Below, piece by piece: positions 1 through 8,843 of a stretch of 64,000 nucleotides of DNA (its first letter is position 1; each line of letters opens with the position of its first letter). The translations under genes were made by a program, and so were the position numbers. The stretch is taken from the NCBI GenBank assembly GCA_014654455.1, contig JACWCY010000004.1, forward strand, positions 42,070-106,069, in the 5' to 3' direction. A model generated the notes under the pieces. That model was not told the DNA's origin. It saw nothing but the letters and a program-made list of their open reading frames with translations, and ran no database searches. The DNA comes from Pelagibacterales bacterium SAG-MED01 (GTDB lineage Bacteria > Pseudomonadota > Alphaproteobacteria > Pelagibacterales > Pelagibacteraceae).

Positions 1-429
1 AACAAGTGTATGAAACTAAATCTTTATTCTGCAGTTGAGGCTATAAAAGGATACCAAGAAAGTTTAAAAAAAAATAAAGGATCAGTGGTTTTATTTTCTA
101 CAGTCGCTGCTCAAAGAGGATTTACTAATCATGCTATAATCGCTTCTACAAAAGCTGCAGTTGAAGGGTTGACTGTTTCTTTAGCAGCTGAATTTGCACC
201 ATACATCAGAGTTAACTGTATAGCTCCTAGTCTGACAAATTCTAAAATTGCTGAACCAATGTTAAAAAATAAAGCACTAGCGGATGGAATAGCAAAAGCT
301 CATCCACTTAAAAGATTGGGTGAGGGAAAAGACTCTGCTTCACTAGCAAAGTTTCTTATTACTGAAGATAGTTCTTGGGTCACAGGACAAATAATTGCAG
401 TAGATGGTGGAAGATCTAAACTTTCTTAA
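1..429 (+). CDS. SDR-family oxidoreductase, C-terminal part (5' end outside window)
   Basis: The reading frame is open from base 1, so the gene begins before the window; 142 residues remain. The tail has the Rossmann-type SDR layout: the beta strand with GSVVLFS, then STKAAVEGL, RVNCIAPS and the closing VTGQIIAVDGG. The usual catalytic YxxxK is IASTK here: the Lys is kept (fragment residue 51) but Ile stands where Tyr is expected (residue 47). The fold is clear, but normal SDR chemistry is doubtful; a divergent SDR clade with HAxIAxxK at this point may be the right comparison. The following gene starts one base after the stop, suggesting co-transcription. Confidence 0.85.
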   Translation, partial: NKCMKLNLYSAVEAIKGYQESLKKNKGSVVLFSTVAAQRGFTNHAIIASTKAAVEGLTVSLAAEFAPYIRVNCIAPSLTNSKIAEPMLKNKALADGIAKAHPLKRLGEGKDSASLAKFLITEDSSWVTGQIIAVDGGRSKLS

Positions 430-430
430 A

Positions 431-1495
431 GTGAAAAAAGTTTTATTTTTAACACTATTAATTTTTTTTTTTACCTCAAAATCTTTTTCTCAAAATTATA
501 GTTTTCAAAAATTAACAAAACTTGATGAACCATGGGGCTCGTCATTCTTGAATGAAAATGAATTAATAATTACAGAGAAAAGTGGAAAAATAAAAATTGT
601 AAATATCAAATCCAATAAAATTTCTGAAGTTGATCATAATTTAAATTTTTTAGATTATGGCCAAGGAGGATTATTAGATATTCTATTTAAAGATAATTTT
701 GTTTATATTTCCTATTCTGAAAATAGAGGTAATTGGAAGTCGAGTACTTCAATTGCAAAAGCAAGATTTGATAAATTTAAATTAAACTTTAAAAATATTT
801 TTCAAGCTGAACCTCCGATTGACTCAGGTTATCATTTTGGTTCAAGATTAGTAATTAAAGATAATTACCTTTTTGCATCAGCTGGTGAAAGAGGACAAGG
901 CATGATTGCACAAGATCCCACAAATCATCCTGGAAGTATTATAAGAATTCATTTGGATGGAAGTATTCCTAATGACAATCCTAAGTTTGAAAAAAATTCA
1001 GATTGGCTGCCCGAAATTTATCAAATTGGAATTCGAAACCCTCAAGGTTTAACATTATCCCCTTTTGATGGAAAAATTTATATGAGTAACCATGGTGCAA
1101 AAGGAGGCGACTGGTTTGGAGAGGTAAAAAAAGCTGAAAACTATGGTTGGAAAATATTAGGCTGGGGTGGAAAAAATTATAGTGGAACTAAAATTGGACC
1201 TAAATGGAAACCTGGTTTTACTAAAGCAATTCAATATTGGGTACCTTCTATCGCTACAAGTGCTATTACTATTTACAAAGGGAATGAATTTAAAGAATGG
1301 AACAGTCATGCACTAATTACATCTCTTAAAGATAAATCATTAAGAAAATTAATATTTGATGATAAATCAAATGTTAAAGAAGAGATCATTTTTAAAAATA
1401 AAATTGGAAGAATTAGAGATATACAGGTTCATCCAAATAATGGAAAAATTTATTTTTTAGCAGGAGATAGTTTGTGGTTAATGGAAAAAAGTTAG
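431..1495 (+). CDS. Secreted PQQ-dependent sugar (glucose/sorbosone) dehydrogenase-like protein
   Basis: A 354-residue protein of the soluble glucose/sorbosone dehydrogenase (YliI/Asd-type) beta-propeller family, which oxidises aldose sugars in the periplasm with PQQ. The GTG at 431 was chosen because it gives a clean signal peptide (KK, then a hydrophobic stretch, cut near SFS-Q); an upstream start at 404 would overlap the SDR gene and put residues before it. Family signatures are AGERGQG, the GSIIRIHLDGSIPNDNP strand, IRNPQGL and NHGAKGGD followed by NYGW. It lies in a plus-strand run with the SDR and the next hydrolase. The exact substrate is not visible, and no PQQ synthesis gene lies in the window. 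Confidence 0.85.
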   Translation: MKKVLFLTLLIFFFTSKSFSQNYSFQKLTKLDEPWGSSFLNENELIITEKSGKIKIVNIKSNKISEVDHNLNFLDYGQGGLLDILFKDNFVYISYSENRGNWKSSTSIAKARFDKFKLNFKNIFQAEPPIDSGYHFGSRLVIKDNYLFASAGERGQGMIAQDPTNHPGSIIRIHLDGSIPNDNPKFEKNSDWLPEIYQIGIRNPQGLTLSPFDGKIYMSNHGAKGGDWFGEVKKAENYGWKILGWGGKNYSGTKIGPKWKPGFTKAIQYWVPSIATSAITIYKGNEFKEWNSHALITSLKDKSLRKLIFDDKSNVKEEIIFKNKIGRIRDIQVHPNNGKIYFLAGDSLWLMEKS

Positions 1496-2547
1496 TAAAT
1501 ATTATATTTATTTTAGTTGGAATTTTTTTTTATAATTGTTTAAGTATTGCAGTGGAAAAACCTTATCATCATTTACCAGATGGAACTTTTAGAAATCCTG
1601 AAGGTTCACCAAAAAGAGACCCTAATGTTAAATGGTCTTATAAAATATTTAATCAAGAAAAAAAGAAGCTTGATATGACAGTGCCAAAAGAACATGTTGT
1701 AGAAAAGGAAAAAGTTTTATTAGATCTTAAAAAATTTAAAGAAGATGATTATATCGCCTGGATAGGCCACGCTACTTTTTTATTAAAGTTAGGCGAAACC
1801 ACAATAATTACTGATCCTGTATTCTCAAAAAATGCAGGTCCATTAATTTTTGGACCAGATAGATTCACTGAGCCAGCTTTAGAACTTAATGAAATTCCAG
1901 AAATAGATTTATTTTTGCTAACTCATAATCATTACGATCATCAAGATATGTCTACCATAAGAAAATTTCCTTATAAAAAAGCAAAAGTTTTACTTCCTTT
2001 AAAACTAGGTAAATATTTTAAAAGATATAAAGATGTTAATGAGATGGACTGGTATGATGAAATAAGTATTAATGATAATTTAAAGATCACATTTCTACCT
2101 GCGGTTCACTGGTCGAAAAGAAGTTTAACAGATACGAACAAAACTTTGTGGGGTAATTTTTTAATCGACTATAATGGAAAAAAAATTTTATTTACGTGCG
2201 ATACTGGTGTTGGAGATATTTATAAAGATATAGGAGATAAATATGGTCCAATTGATCTCACGTTAATCAATATAGGTGCTTATAATTTTTACCCTATAAT
2301 GCCATACAAAGATAAATCTGTTTATCATACTAACCCTGAAGAAGCTTTAGAAGTTGCTCAAAGTTTAAAAAGTAAAAAAGTAATTGGGATGCACTGGGGA
2401 ACTTTTGTTCTATCTTTAGAGCCTATCATGGAACCACCAATTAGATTCAAGAATAGTGCAGAAAAATACGGATTTAAAAAAGAAGATGCTATTATTTATA
2501 GAATAGGTGAGTTTGGATCTTTAAAAAAATTACTCAATTATAATTAA
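1474..2547 (+). CDS. MBL-fold metallohydrolase (UlaG / NAPE-PLD-like)
   Basis: A 357-residue zinc hydrolase of the metallo-beta-lactamase fold. The zinc motif THNHYDHQD lies near residues 150-158, preceded by GHATFLLKLGETTIITDP and followed by CDTGVGD and MHWGTF, the arrangement of the UlaG/NAPE-phospholipase D branch. An N-terminal hydrophobic segment (about residues 8-27) suggests export or membrane anchoring, with a Cys at about residue 22 that might be lipidated. The GTG start overlaps the dehydrogenase by 22 bases; no better in-frame start lies downstream before the hydrophobic segment. A lipid phosphodiesterase or lactonase role is possible but not decided by the sequence. Confidence 0.82.
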   Translation: MVNGKKLVNIIFILVGIFFYNCLSIAVEKPYHHLPDGTFRNPEGSPKRDPNVKWSYKIFNQEKKKLDMTVPKEHVVEKEKVLLDLKKFKEDDYIAWIGHATFLLKLGETTIITDPVFSKNAGPLIFGPDRFTEPALELNEIPEIDLFLLTHNHYDHQDMSTIRKFPYKKAKVLLPLKLGKYFKRYKDVNEMDWYDEISINDNLKITFLPAVHWSKRSLTDTNKTLWGNFLIDYNGKKILFTCDTGVGDIYKDIGDKYGPIDLTLINIGAYNFYPIMPYKDKSVYHTNPEEALEVAQSLKSKKVIGMHWGTFVLSLEPIMEPPIRFKNSAEKYGFKKEDAIIYRIGEFGSLKKLLNYN

Positions 2548-2807
2548 TCATCTAATAATTTTTTTTTTGCTTTTTCAAATTCTTCTTGAGTCAAAACACC
2601 ATCTTTTAAAAGATTATTTAACTTTTCCAGTTCTTCACTCAAATTTTTCTTAACATCTAATGTGTTTTCAACTTCATTATTCTCTAAATTTTCATTCTCT
2701 TTGTTGGCATTTTTAGCACTCATGCCTTTCATAATAGCGTTTCCTCCCAAATAGAGTACAAATGCAAATATTGGTATTACCAAACCAAAAAAAATTATTT
2801 TTTCCAT
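2544..2807 (-). CDS. Small membrane protein with C-terminal SHOCT domain
   Basis: An 87-residue protein. Residues about 4-24 form one membrane segment, followed by an acidic, Asn-rich linker and a C-terminal SHOCT motif (LEKLNNLLKDGVLTQEEFE then KAKKKLLD). SHOCT segments are short oligomerisation-type modules often found at the C-terminus of membrane proteins; the function is unknown. It is the last gene of the minus-strand run that starts at hemC, and its stop overlaps the 3' end of the convergent hydrolase gene by 4 bases. Confidence 0.8.
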   Translation of the reverse strand: MEKIIFFGLVIPIFAFVLYLGGNAIMKGMSAKNANKENENLENNEVENTLDVKKNLSEELEKLNNLLKDGVLTQEEFEKAKKKLLDD

Positions 2808-2810
2808 TAA

Positions 2811-3014
2811 CTAATCTTCGTCATCCTCTCTCCAGTTTTTTTCATACATTAACCAGGCAGCATATATTACTGAAAATGTTCCTACAATCATACCATAATC
2901 AAATCCGGTTTGCTGATCATATAAATACCAACCTAATTGAGTTGCTCCTATTGGAGGTATGGTAAGAATTGCCATGAGTATTGCAATTCTATAAGGATAT
3001 TTTGGTCTTTTCAT
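2811..3014 (-). CDS. Small hypothetical membrane protein, two TM segments
   Basis: 67 residues with a basic N-terminus (KRPKYPYR), a hydrophobic segment at about residues 9-30, a short polar loop (YDQQTGFDYG), a second hydrophobic segment at about 40-57 and an acidic tail ending in EDDED. I do not recognise the family. It sits 3 bases upstream of the SHOCT-domain gene and 37 bases after folD on the same strand, so the two small membrane genes probably share a transcript. Confidence 0.7.
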   Translation of the reverse strand: MKRPKYPYRIAILMAILTIPPIGATQLGWYLYDQQTGFDYGMIVGTFSVIYAAWLMYEKNWREDDED

Positions 3015-3051
3015 AACCTAACTTAGCAAAAAAAATTTGATGATTTAAATA

Positions 3052-3897
3052 TTAAATTTGCGATCTTTTGAAACAGTCTATTGTATTTTTTAATAAACAA
3101 GCAATGGTCATAGGGCCTACACCTCCAGGAACTGGGGTGAGAGCTTTTGCGTTCTTCGAAACTTCATCAAAATCAACATCACCAACAATACCCTTGTCAG
3201 TTTTGTTAATTCCTACATCAATTACAATTGTGTCTTTTTTAACCCAATCTCCTTTCACGAGCTCAGGAATACCAACAGCCGCAATTATAATGTCTGCTTC
3301 TAAGCATTCTGCTTTAAGATCTTTTGTTTTTGAATGTGTAACTGTGACTGTGCAGTTTTCCTTCAAAAGAAGTTGTGTCATTGGTTTGCCATTTAAATTT
3401 GATCTGCCTACTACTACCGCTTTTTTTCCACTTAAATTAGGTTCAATTTTTTTAATTAATAAATAACATCCTAATGGAGTGCATGGCACAGAGCTTTCAT
3501 ATCCTGAAGACAAATTACCTACATTCATTGGATGAAAGCCATCAACATCTTTTAGAGGATCAATAGTCTCAATAACTTTTTGTTTATTAATATGTTTTGG
3601 TAATGGCAATTGAACTAAAATACCAGAAACAGTTTCATCTTGATTTAATTCTTTAATTTTTTCTAAAACAGTTTTTTCCTCTACAGTGTTGGGATATCGA
3701 ATTACTTCAGATTTAAGCCCTACTTCATTAGCAGATTTTTCTTTGTTTCGGACATAGATCTGACTTGGTGTCATATCTCCAATTAAAATTACTGTTAATC
3801 CAGGTACTTTATTATGTTTTGTTTTTAAATTGGCAACTTCTTTTTTTAGCTCTTCTCTTAATTCTGCAGCTGCTTTTTTTCCATCAATTAAAATCAT
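3052..3897 (-). CDS. folD: Bifunctional methylenetetrahydrofolate dehydrogenase / methenyl-THF cyclohydrolase
   Basis: 281 residues, the normal length for FolD, which interconverts 5,10-methylene- and 10-formyl-THF in the cytoplasm and so supplies one-carbon units for purines and formyl-Met-tRNA. Signatures are the active-site YVRNKEKSANEVG (Tyr and Lys near residues 48-52), QLPLPKH, the DVDGFHPMN stretch, the NADP-binding VVGRSNLNGKPM and the closing PVPGGVGPMTIA. It starts 4 bases downstream of the YggT-family gene and belongs to the hemC-to-SHOCT minus-strand run. Confidence 0.97.
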   Translation of the reverse strand: MILIDGKKAAAELREELKKEVANLKTKHNKVPGLTVILIGDMTPSQIYVRNKEKSANEVGLKSEVIRYPNTVEEKTVLEKIKELNQDETVSGILVQLPLPKHINKQKVIETIDPLKDVDGFHPMNVGNLSSGYESSVPCTPLGCYLLIKKIEPNLSGKKAVVVGRSNLNGKPMTQLLLKENCTVTVTHSKTKDLKAECLEADIIIAAVGIPELVKGDWVKKDTIVIDVGINKTDKGIVGDVDFDEVSKNAKALTPVPGGVGPMTIACLLKNTIDCFKRSQI

Positions 3898-3901
3898 AAA
3901 T

Positions 3902-4192
3902 TTAGAATATCATTGGTGCGATGTAGAGCTTCATACACATTTCTATAAACCAAATCAATAGAAGTAAAATTATTGGAGATATATCTAATGAACCCAAATT
4001 TGGTAGAAAACGTCTTATTTTATTCAAAATTGGATCAGTGAGTCGGTAACTCAATTCTAAAATAGAATAAACGAACCTATTTTGAGTATTTAAAATATTA
4101 AAAGCGATCAACCAACTTACAATTACATTGGCAATAACTACATAGGAGTAAAGCTTGAGTATTTGTAAAACTAGGTAAAAAATGGCTATCAT
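3902..4192 (-). CDS. YggT family integral membrane protein
   Basis: 96 residues with two hydrophobic blocks (about 5-33 and 68-92) separated by the family segment SYRLTDPILNKIRRFLP and then LGSLDISPIILLLLI. YggT proteins are small inner-membrane proteins of uncertain role, linked in some bacteria to osmotic tolerance or division-site membrane organisation. The start overlaps the stop of the MscS-type channel by 4 bases, so translation is probably coupled; pairing with a mechanosensitive channel fits an osmotic-stress role. Confidence 0.88.
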   Translation of the reverse strand: MIAIFYLVLQILKLYSYVVIANVIVSWLIAFNILNTQNRFVYSILELSYRLTDPILNKIRRFLPNLGSLDISPIILLLLIWFIEMCMKLYIAPMIF

Positions 4193-5274
4193 TTTTTTTC
4201 GATATAAATAGAAGAACTAGGAAATGCAAACGAAGCTTTATTATTTTCTACAATTTGTTTAATCTCTATAGCCAATCTTTCTTTTACGGCTAACCATTCA
4301 TTCCAACTGTCTGTCTTTGTAAAACAACGAACGTACATGTCAATTGAACTATCAGAAAATTTATCAACCCTAACTGCAATCCCTATAGCTGTATTAAAAT
4401 CATCACTTTTATTAATTTTATCTTCAATTTGATTTCTAATTGTTTTTAATTGATCGACAGTTGTGTCGTATTGCAGGGTTATTATCCAACTTATTAACCA
4501 GTTTGAAGTTTCACTGACGTTAACAACAGCATTTTCTGCAAACTGAAAATTTGGTATTATAGCTAATGATTTATCAAATTTTCTAATTGTTGTTGATCGA
4601 AATCCAATTTTTTCAACTATACCTTCGATGATTCCATCAACTAAAATCCAATCCCCTATCTTAAATCTTTTTTCAACAAGAACTAAAATTCCTGAGATTA
4701 AATTCTTAAATAAATCTTGTGCTCCTAAAGCTACTGCAACACCAAACAAACCTAATCCAGCTATGATTGGACCAATCTTTATTCCCCATAATTCAAGCAC
4801 TGCCGCTAGCCCTAAAATAAAAATTAATATCTTTAAGGATTTAATAATCCATCCAATTAACTCTCTAGTTAAAAGTTTATCAAGACCGCTTAAGATATAA
4901 GAAACTGGTTCAATAATTTGATGAATTACCCAAAAAATTAAAATTGTAATTAAAGTTCTATTGATTGTGTCTACTATTTCACGGCCTTCACTTGAGAATG
5001 TCATATAATAACTTGCAATAAAAAAACCTAAAACAATTGGCAAAAATCTTGCTGGTCCAATTAAAGAAGAAACAAAAGTATCATCAAGTTTATTTGTAGT
5101 TCGCTTTGATATAATTTCTAATTTTTTAATTATAAGTTTACTAATTAGACCTCTAAAGATTAAAAATATTAAAAAGATACCAATCCCAATTAATATTTGA
5201 AATATATCTACACCTAGAATGCCTTTATTCCAGACTGATAAAAATATTTCAGAAAAATTATTTAATAATTCCAT
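4189..5274 (-). CDS. MscS-family mechanosensitive ion channel
   Basis: 361 residues with several N-terminal transmembrane segments and the MscS core. The pore-lining helix is the Gly/Ala-rich stretch GLGLFGVAVALGAQDLFKNLISG (about residues 172-194), followed by the beta domain (FKIGDWILVDG, GIVEKIGFRSTTIR, IIPNFQFAENAVVNVS) and the cytoplasmic domain. Such channels open on hypo-osmotic shock to release small solutes. It sits 2 bases after hemD and overlaps yggT, so it belongs to the hem-folD run. Confidence 0.93.
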   Translation of the reverse strand: MELLNNFSEIFLSVWNKGILGVDIFQILIGIGIFLIFLIFRGLISKLIIKKLEIISKRTTNKLDDTFVSSLIGPARFLPIVLGFFIASYYMTFSSEGREIVDTINRTLITILIFWVIHQIIEPVSYILSGLDKLLTRELIGWIIKSLKILIFILGLAAVLELWGIKIGPIIAGLGLFGVAVALGAQDLFKNLISGILVLVEKRFKIGDWILVDGIIEGIVEKIGFRSTTIRKFDKSLAIIPNFQFAENAVVNVSETSNWLISWIITLQYDTTVDQLKTIRNQIEDKINKSDDFNTAIGIAVRVDKFSDSSIDMYVRCFTKTDSWNEWLAVKERLAIEIKQIVENNKASFAFPSSSIYIEKK

Positions 5275-5276
5275 AA

Positions 5277-5975
5277 TTAAATTTTATATAACAAAAACTC
5301 TTCTTCTCCAGGGTTAAAAAGAAATATTTTCTTCCATTTTATTTCATTCAATATAGCTGATGTTTTTTCACCTATACACATTAAATTAGTATTCATCCAA
5401 AGGTTTTCTGACTGATAAAGTTTTATAAATTTCAAAAAACTTATAGCGCTATTTTGTGAGTAAACATAAACAATATCTGGCATATTTAACTTTAATTCTT
5501 TAACAAATTTATCATTAAAGTTTTCATTATGGATGGTTTTATAATTAACAATTCTTCTAATACTATATCCATCTTTTGATAATTGTTGTTCCAAATCAGT
5601 CGAGGTAATTTCTCCACTCAAATAAATTAATTTTCCATCCTTTTGATCAAAATTTTGTAAAATTAACTCTTTTAAATTTTCTACATTTCCTTCGGCAGAA
5701 ATAACATTTTGGAAACCAACACTTCTAGCTTTTTTTTCTGTAGCATCTCCTACACAAAAGCATAAAAGTTTTTTATCAATTGATGTTACATCTAAAAATT
5801 TAACAGCATTAACGCTTGTAAAGATAATCCCTTTATAATCTGTAAAATTGATCTCATCATAATTCAATTTGTATATCTTTAGTAATGGAAGATGCGAAAC
5901 TTGATTTCCCAATGATTGAAATTTTAAAATCATTTCAGAGCAATCCTCTAATGGCCTAGTTAATAAAATATGCAT
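5277..5975 (-). CDS. hemD: Uroporphyrinogen-III synthase
   Basis: 232 residues; cyclises hydroxymethylbilane with D-ring inversion to uroporphyrinogen III. HemD proteins diverge strongly; visible landmarks are the N-terminal LLTRPLEDC, IIFTSVNAVKFL, VGDATEKKARSVGF, LIYLSGEITSTDLEQ and YVYSQNSAISFL. Position immediately after hemC (1-base gap), whose product is its substrate source, supports the call. It also connects to hemE, hemH and hemJ near 36-38 kb. Confidence 0.92.
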   Translation of the reverse strand: MHILLTRPLEDCSEMILKFQSLGNQVSHLPLLKIYKLNYDEINFTDYKGIIFTSVNAVKFLDVTSIDKKLLCFCVGDATEKKARSVGFQNVISAEGNVENLKELILQNFDQKDGKLIYLSGEITSTDLEQQLSKDGYSIRRIVNYKTIHNENFNDKFVKELKLNMPDIVYVYSQNSAISFLKFIKLYQSENLWMNTNLMCIGEKTSAILNEIKWKKIFLFNPGEEEFLLYKI

Positions 5976-5976
5976 A

Positions 5977-6894
5977 TTATTTTTTATAAGTATTATTAGA
6001 TTTTGTCTTTAATATTTCTCCTACCTCTTTACCAAGTTCATTTGCATTTTCAATTTCTGAAGACTTTTTTTCATAAAATCTTTGTTTACCATCTAAAGAA
6101 AAAAGTTCTGCCTCTAAAAAAATTTTATTACCTTTTACTATCGCATGAGCACCAACAGCAGTTTCACAATCTCCATCTAAGACCTTTAAGACGTTTCTTT
6201 CGGCACAAGCTCTTTGATAAGTTTCATTATGATTTATTTTTTTCAATATAGATATTATTTCACTATCATCTTCTCGACATTGAAGAGAAATAATTCCTTG
6301 TCCAACACTTGGGATTATATCTTCTACAGAAAATATATCTGAAATCTGATCAGATATTTTTAAAGAATTAACCCCAGCATAGGCTAGAATTATTGCATCA
6401 TATAATCCATCATTTAATTTCCTAATCCTCGTATCAACATTTCCTCTTATAAGTTTACAATTAATATCATTTCTAATTTTTTTAATTTGAAACTCTCTTC
6501 GTAATGATGAGGTCCCAATTATTGCATTAGGTTTTAATTCTTTTATTTTTTTTTTATCAACTGTTATCAAAATTTCTCGCGGATCATTTCTTTCCAAAAA
6601 TGTATCTGTTTTTAAACCATCAGTTTCAACTGCTGGCATATCTTTCAACGCATGCACAGCTATATCAATCTTTTTATCTTTAAGTTCTTTTTCAATATTT
6701 TTTGAAAATAAACCTTTGCCACCAATTTCTGACAATCTTAGATCTTGTATCTCATCTCCCTTTGTTAATATTTTTGTAATAATAATGTCTTCGTCTTTAA
6801 GGTTTGTACTTTGAATAATCTTATCTTTGGCATTTTGGGCGTAAATTAATGCTAACTTGCTTCCTCTAGATCCAATGTTTATTTTCTTATTCAT
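5977..6894 (-). CDS. hemC: Porphobilinogen deaminase (hydroxymethylbilane synthase)
   Basis: 305 residues, standard length. It polymerises four porphobilinogens onto a dipyrromethane cofactor. Visible motifs are the N-terminal IGSRGSKLALIYAQ, the substrate-binding VHALKDMPA, GTSSLRRE and RGNVDTRIRKL, and the cofactor-attachment Cys in DGDCETAVGAHA. It is the first gene of the minus-strand heme/osmotic operon and is divergent from tsaD across 56 bases, a common alphaproteobacterial arrangement. Confidence 0.97.
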   Translation of the reverse strand: MNKKINIGSRGSKLALIYAQNAKDKIIQSTNLKDEDIIITKILTKGDEIQDLRLSEIGGKGLFSKNIEKELKDKKIDIAVHALKDMPAVETDGLKTDTFLERNDPREILITVDKKKIKELKPNAIIGTSSLRREFQIKKIRNDINCKLIRGNVDTRIRKLNDGLYDAIILAYAGVNSLKISDQISDIFSVEDIIPSVGQGIISLQCREDDSEIISILKKINHNETYQRACAERNVLKVLDGDCETAVGAHAIVKGNKIFLEAELFSLDGKQRFYEKKSSEIENANELGKEVGEILKTKSNNTYKK

Positions 6895-6950
6895 AAATAA
6901 ATTTATTTCTTACTTGTATTGAGATTGTACAATTAATAAAAACTATTTGA

Positions 6951-8024
6951 ATGAGTAAAAAACCCTTAATTCTCGGAATAGAGTCGAGTTGTGATGAAAC
7001 TGCTGCATCATTGATAACTGAAAATGAGCAAGGAAAACCGCTTGTTTTATCTAATATCATTTCAAGCCAAGTTGATGTGCATAAGGAATTTGGTGGAGTA
7101 GTTCCTGAATTAGCTGCTCGCTCTCACTTGGAAAAGATAGATTGGATCGTTCAAAAGGCTATTGATGTTAGTGGAAGAAAAATTGAAGAAATTGATGCAA
7201 TAGCTTCTACTGCTGGTCCAGGTTTAATAGTTTGTTTATCAGTAGGTTTAAGTTTTGGTAAAGCACTCGCTAGTGTTTTAGAAAAACCTTTTATTGCAGT
7301 CAATCATTTAGAAGGACACGCATTAAGTCCAAAACTAAATTCAAATTTAAATTATCCATACTTACTTTTATTAATTTCTGGAGGACACTCACAATTTTTA
7401 GGTGTTCACAGTCTAGAAAAGTATACAAGATTGGGCACAACTATTGATGATGCATTGGGTGAGGCATTTGATAAAACGGCAAAACTTTTGGGAATTGAAT
7501 TTCCAGGTGGACCACAGATTGAGATTTTAGCAAAAAAAGGTAATCCAAATAAATATGATTTACCCAGACCAATTTTTAACAAAGGTGGTTGCAACTTATC
7601 TTTTGCTGGTCTTAAGACGGCAGTTTTAAAAATAACAAAAAATATTAAAACAGAACAAGAAAAATTTGATCTTGCTGCATCATTTCAAAAAACAGTTAAG
7701 GAAATATTGGAAAAGAAAACGAAAATTGCATTTGAAGAATTTGAAAAACAAAATAATTTAAAAGAAAAAATTTTTGTAGTTGCGGGTGGAGTAGCGGCTA
7801 ATAAAGAAATAAGACTAATGCTAATTAAATTATGTAAAAAAGAAAACTACCAAAGTATATTTCCTCCAATAGAATTATGTGGCGATAATGCTGCAATGAT
7901 AGCTATGGTAGGCTTAGAAAAATTCAAGCTTGGTAAATTTAATAAATTGGATTATCCTGCCAAACCCAGATGGCCTTTAGATGAAAATGCTGTGTTTTTA
8001 AAGGGTGCTGGAGTAAAATTATAA
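6951..8024 (+). CDS. tsaD: tRNA N6-threonylcarbamoyladenosine transferase subunit TsaD
   Basis: 357 residues; transfers the threonylcarbamoyl group to A37 of ANN-decoding tRNAs together with TsaB and TsaE. The ASKHA-fold ATPase motifs are seen: GIESSCDETAAS at residues 9-20, the metal-binding His pair in HLEGH (119 and 123), LISGGHSQ, DDALGEAFDK and the C-terminal CGDNAAMIA. It heads a plus-strand run through the methyltransferase, EVE and acs genes. Confidence 0.97.
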   Translation: MSKKPLILGIESSCDETAASLITENEQGKPLVLSNIISSQVDVHKEFGGVVPELAARSHLEKIDWIVQKAIDVSGRKIEEIDAIASTAGPGLIVCLSVGLSFGKALASVLEKPFIAVNHLEGHALSPKLNSNLNYPYLLLLISGGHSQFLGVHSLEKYTRLGTTIDDALGEAFDKTAKLLGIEFPGGPQIEILAKKGNPNKYDLPRPIFNKGGCNLSFAGLKTAVLKITKNIKTEQEKFDLAASFQKTVKEILEKKTKIAFEEFEKQNNLKEKIFVVAGGVAANKEIRLMLIKLCKKENYQSIFPPIELCGDNAAMIAMVGLEKFKLGKFNKLDYPAKPRWPLDENAVFLKGAGVKL

Positions 8025-8030
8025 TTTTAT

Positions 8031-8843
8031 ATGAAAAATAGTTTAAGTACCAATTGGTTAGTTTTTAAGAGTGGAGTTGGAAAATATTTAATAAAAAATT
8101 TTGATATTTTTGTACCATCATCAGCAGGAGATTCTAAGACACTAGGTAAATTTACGCAACTTAATATTAATCAAATTTTTCCACTATTATCAATTTTGTT
8201 ATCAAAGTTAAAAATAAAAATTAATATAGTTCCAATAAAAAAATTTTCAAAAATTGTTAAATCTAAAGACGGACCTAAAATTTTAAAAAAAAATTTTAAT
8301 AAATATCAAAGTGATAAATCAAGTGTTCATAATTATCACTTAATTTATGGCTCTTTGTTTAAAAACAGGGCCAAAGTTAAAAAAATTTTAGAGATAGGAT
8401 TGGGTACAAATAATAAAGATATAATTTCAAATATGGGAAAAGATGGTAAACCAGGTGCATCCATTAAAGCATTTAAAAGCTCTTTTTTAAATGCAAATAT
8501 TTATGGTGCAGATATTGATAAAAAAATTTTGTTTAAAGAAAAAAGAATTAAAACATTTTATGTAGATCAAACAGATATTAGCACTTTAAGTAAACTCTAT
8601 AAAAAAATTGGAAATAATTTTGATTTAATAATAGACGATGGCCTACATGTATCAAATGCAAATATTAATGTAATCTTATCAAGTTTAGAATTTATTAAAA
8701 AAAATGGTTATTTAATAATTGAAGATATACCTTTTAAAACAAAACCTATTTGGGAAGTTGTTAGCTTTATCTTATCCACAAAATATAAACCAATGTTAGT
8801 AAAAACAAAGCAATGTTTCGTTTTTATTATTAAAAAAAATTAA
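8031..8843 (+). CDS. Class I SAM-dependent methyltransferase-like protein
   Basis: 270 residues. The first 90 or so are Lys/Ile-rich with no recognised domain; the rest has a class I methyltransferase fold with the SAM-binding glycine motif KKILEIGLGTNNKD, an acidic strand-2 residue in YGADIDKKI, the motif FDLIIDDGLH and EFIKKNGYLIIEDIP. The IIDDG...IIEDI pattern resembles sugar or small-molecule methyltransferases of the MycE/cephalosporin-hydroxylase-like branch. The substrate cannot be told. It starts 6 bases after tsaD and ends directly against the EVE gene. Confidence 0.75.
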   Translation: MKNSLSTNWLVFKSGVGKYLIKNFDIFVPSSAGDSKTLGKFTQLNINQIFPLLSILLSKLKIKINIVPIKKFSKIVKSKDGPKILKKNFNKYQSDKSSVHNYHLIYGSLFKNRAKVKKILEIGLGTNNKDIISNMGKDGKPGASIKAFKSSFLNANIYGADIDKKILFKEKRIKTFYVDQTDISTLSKLYKKIGNNFDLIIDDGLHVSNANINVILSSLEFIKKNGYLIIEDIPFKTKPIWEVVSFILSTKYKPMLVKTKQCFVFIIKKN

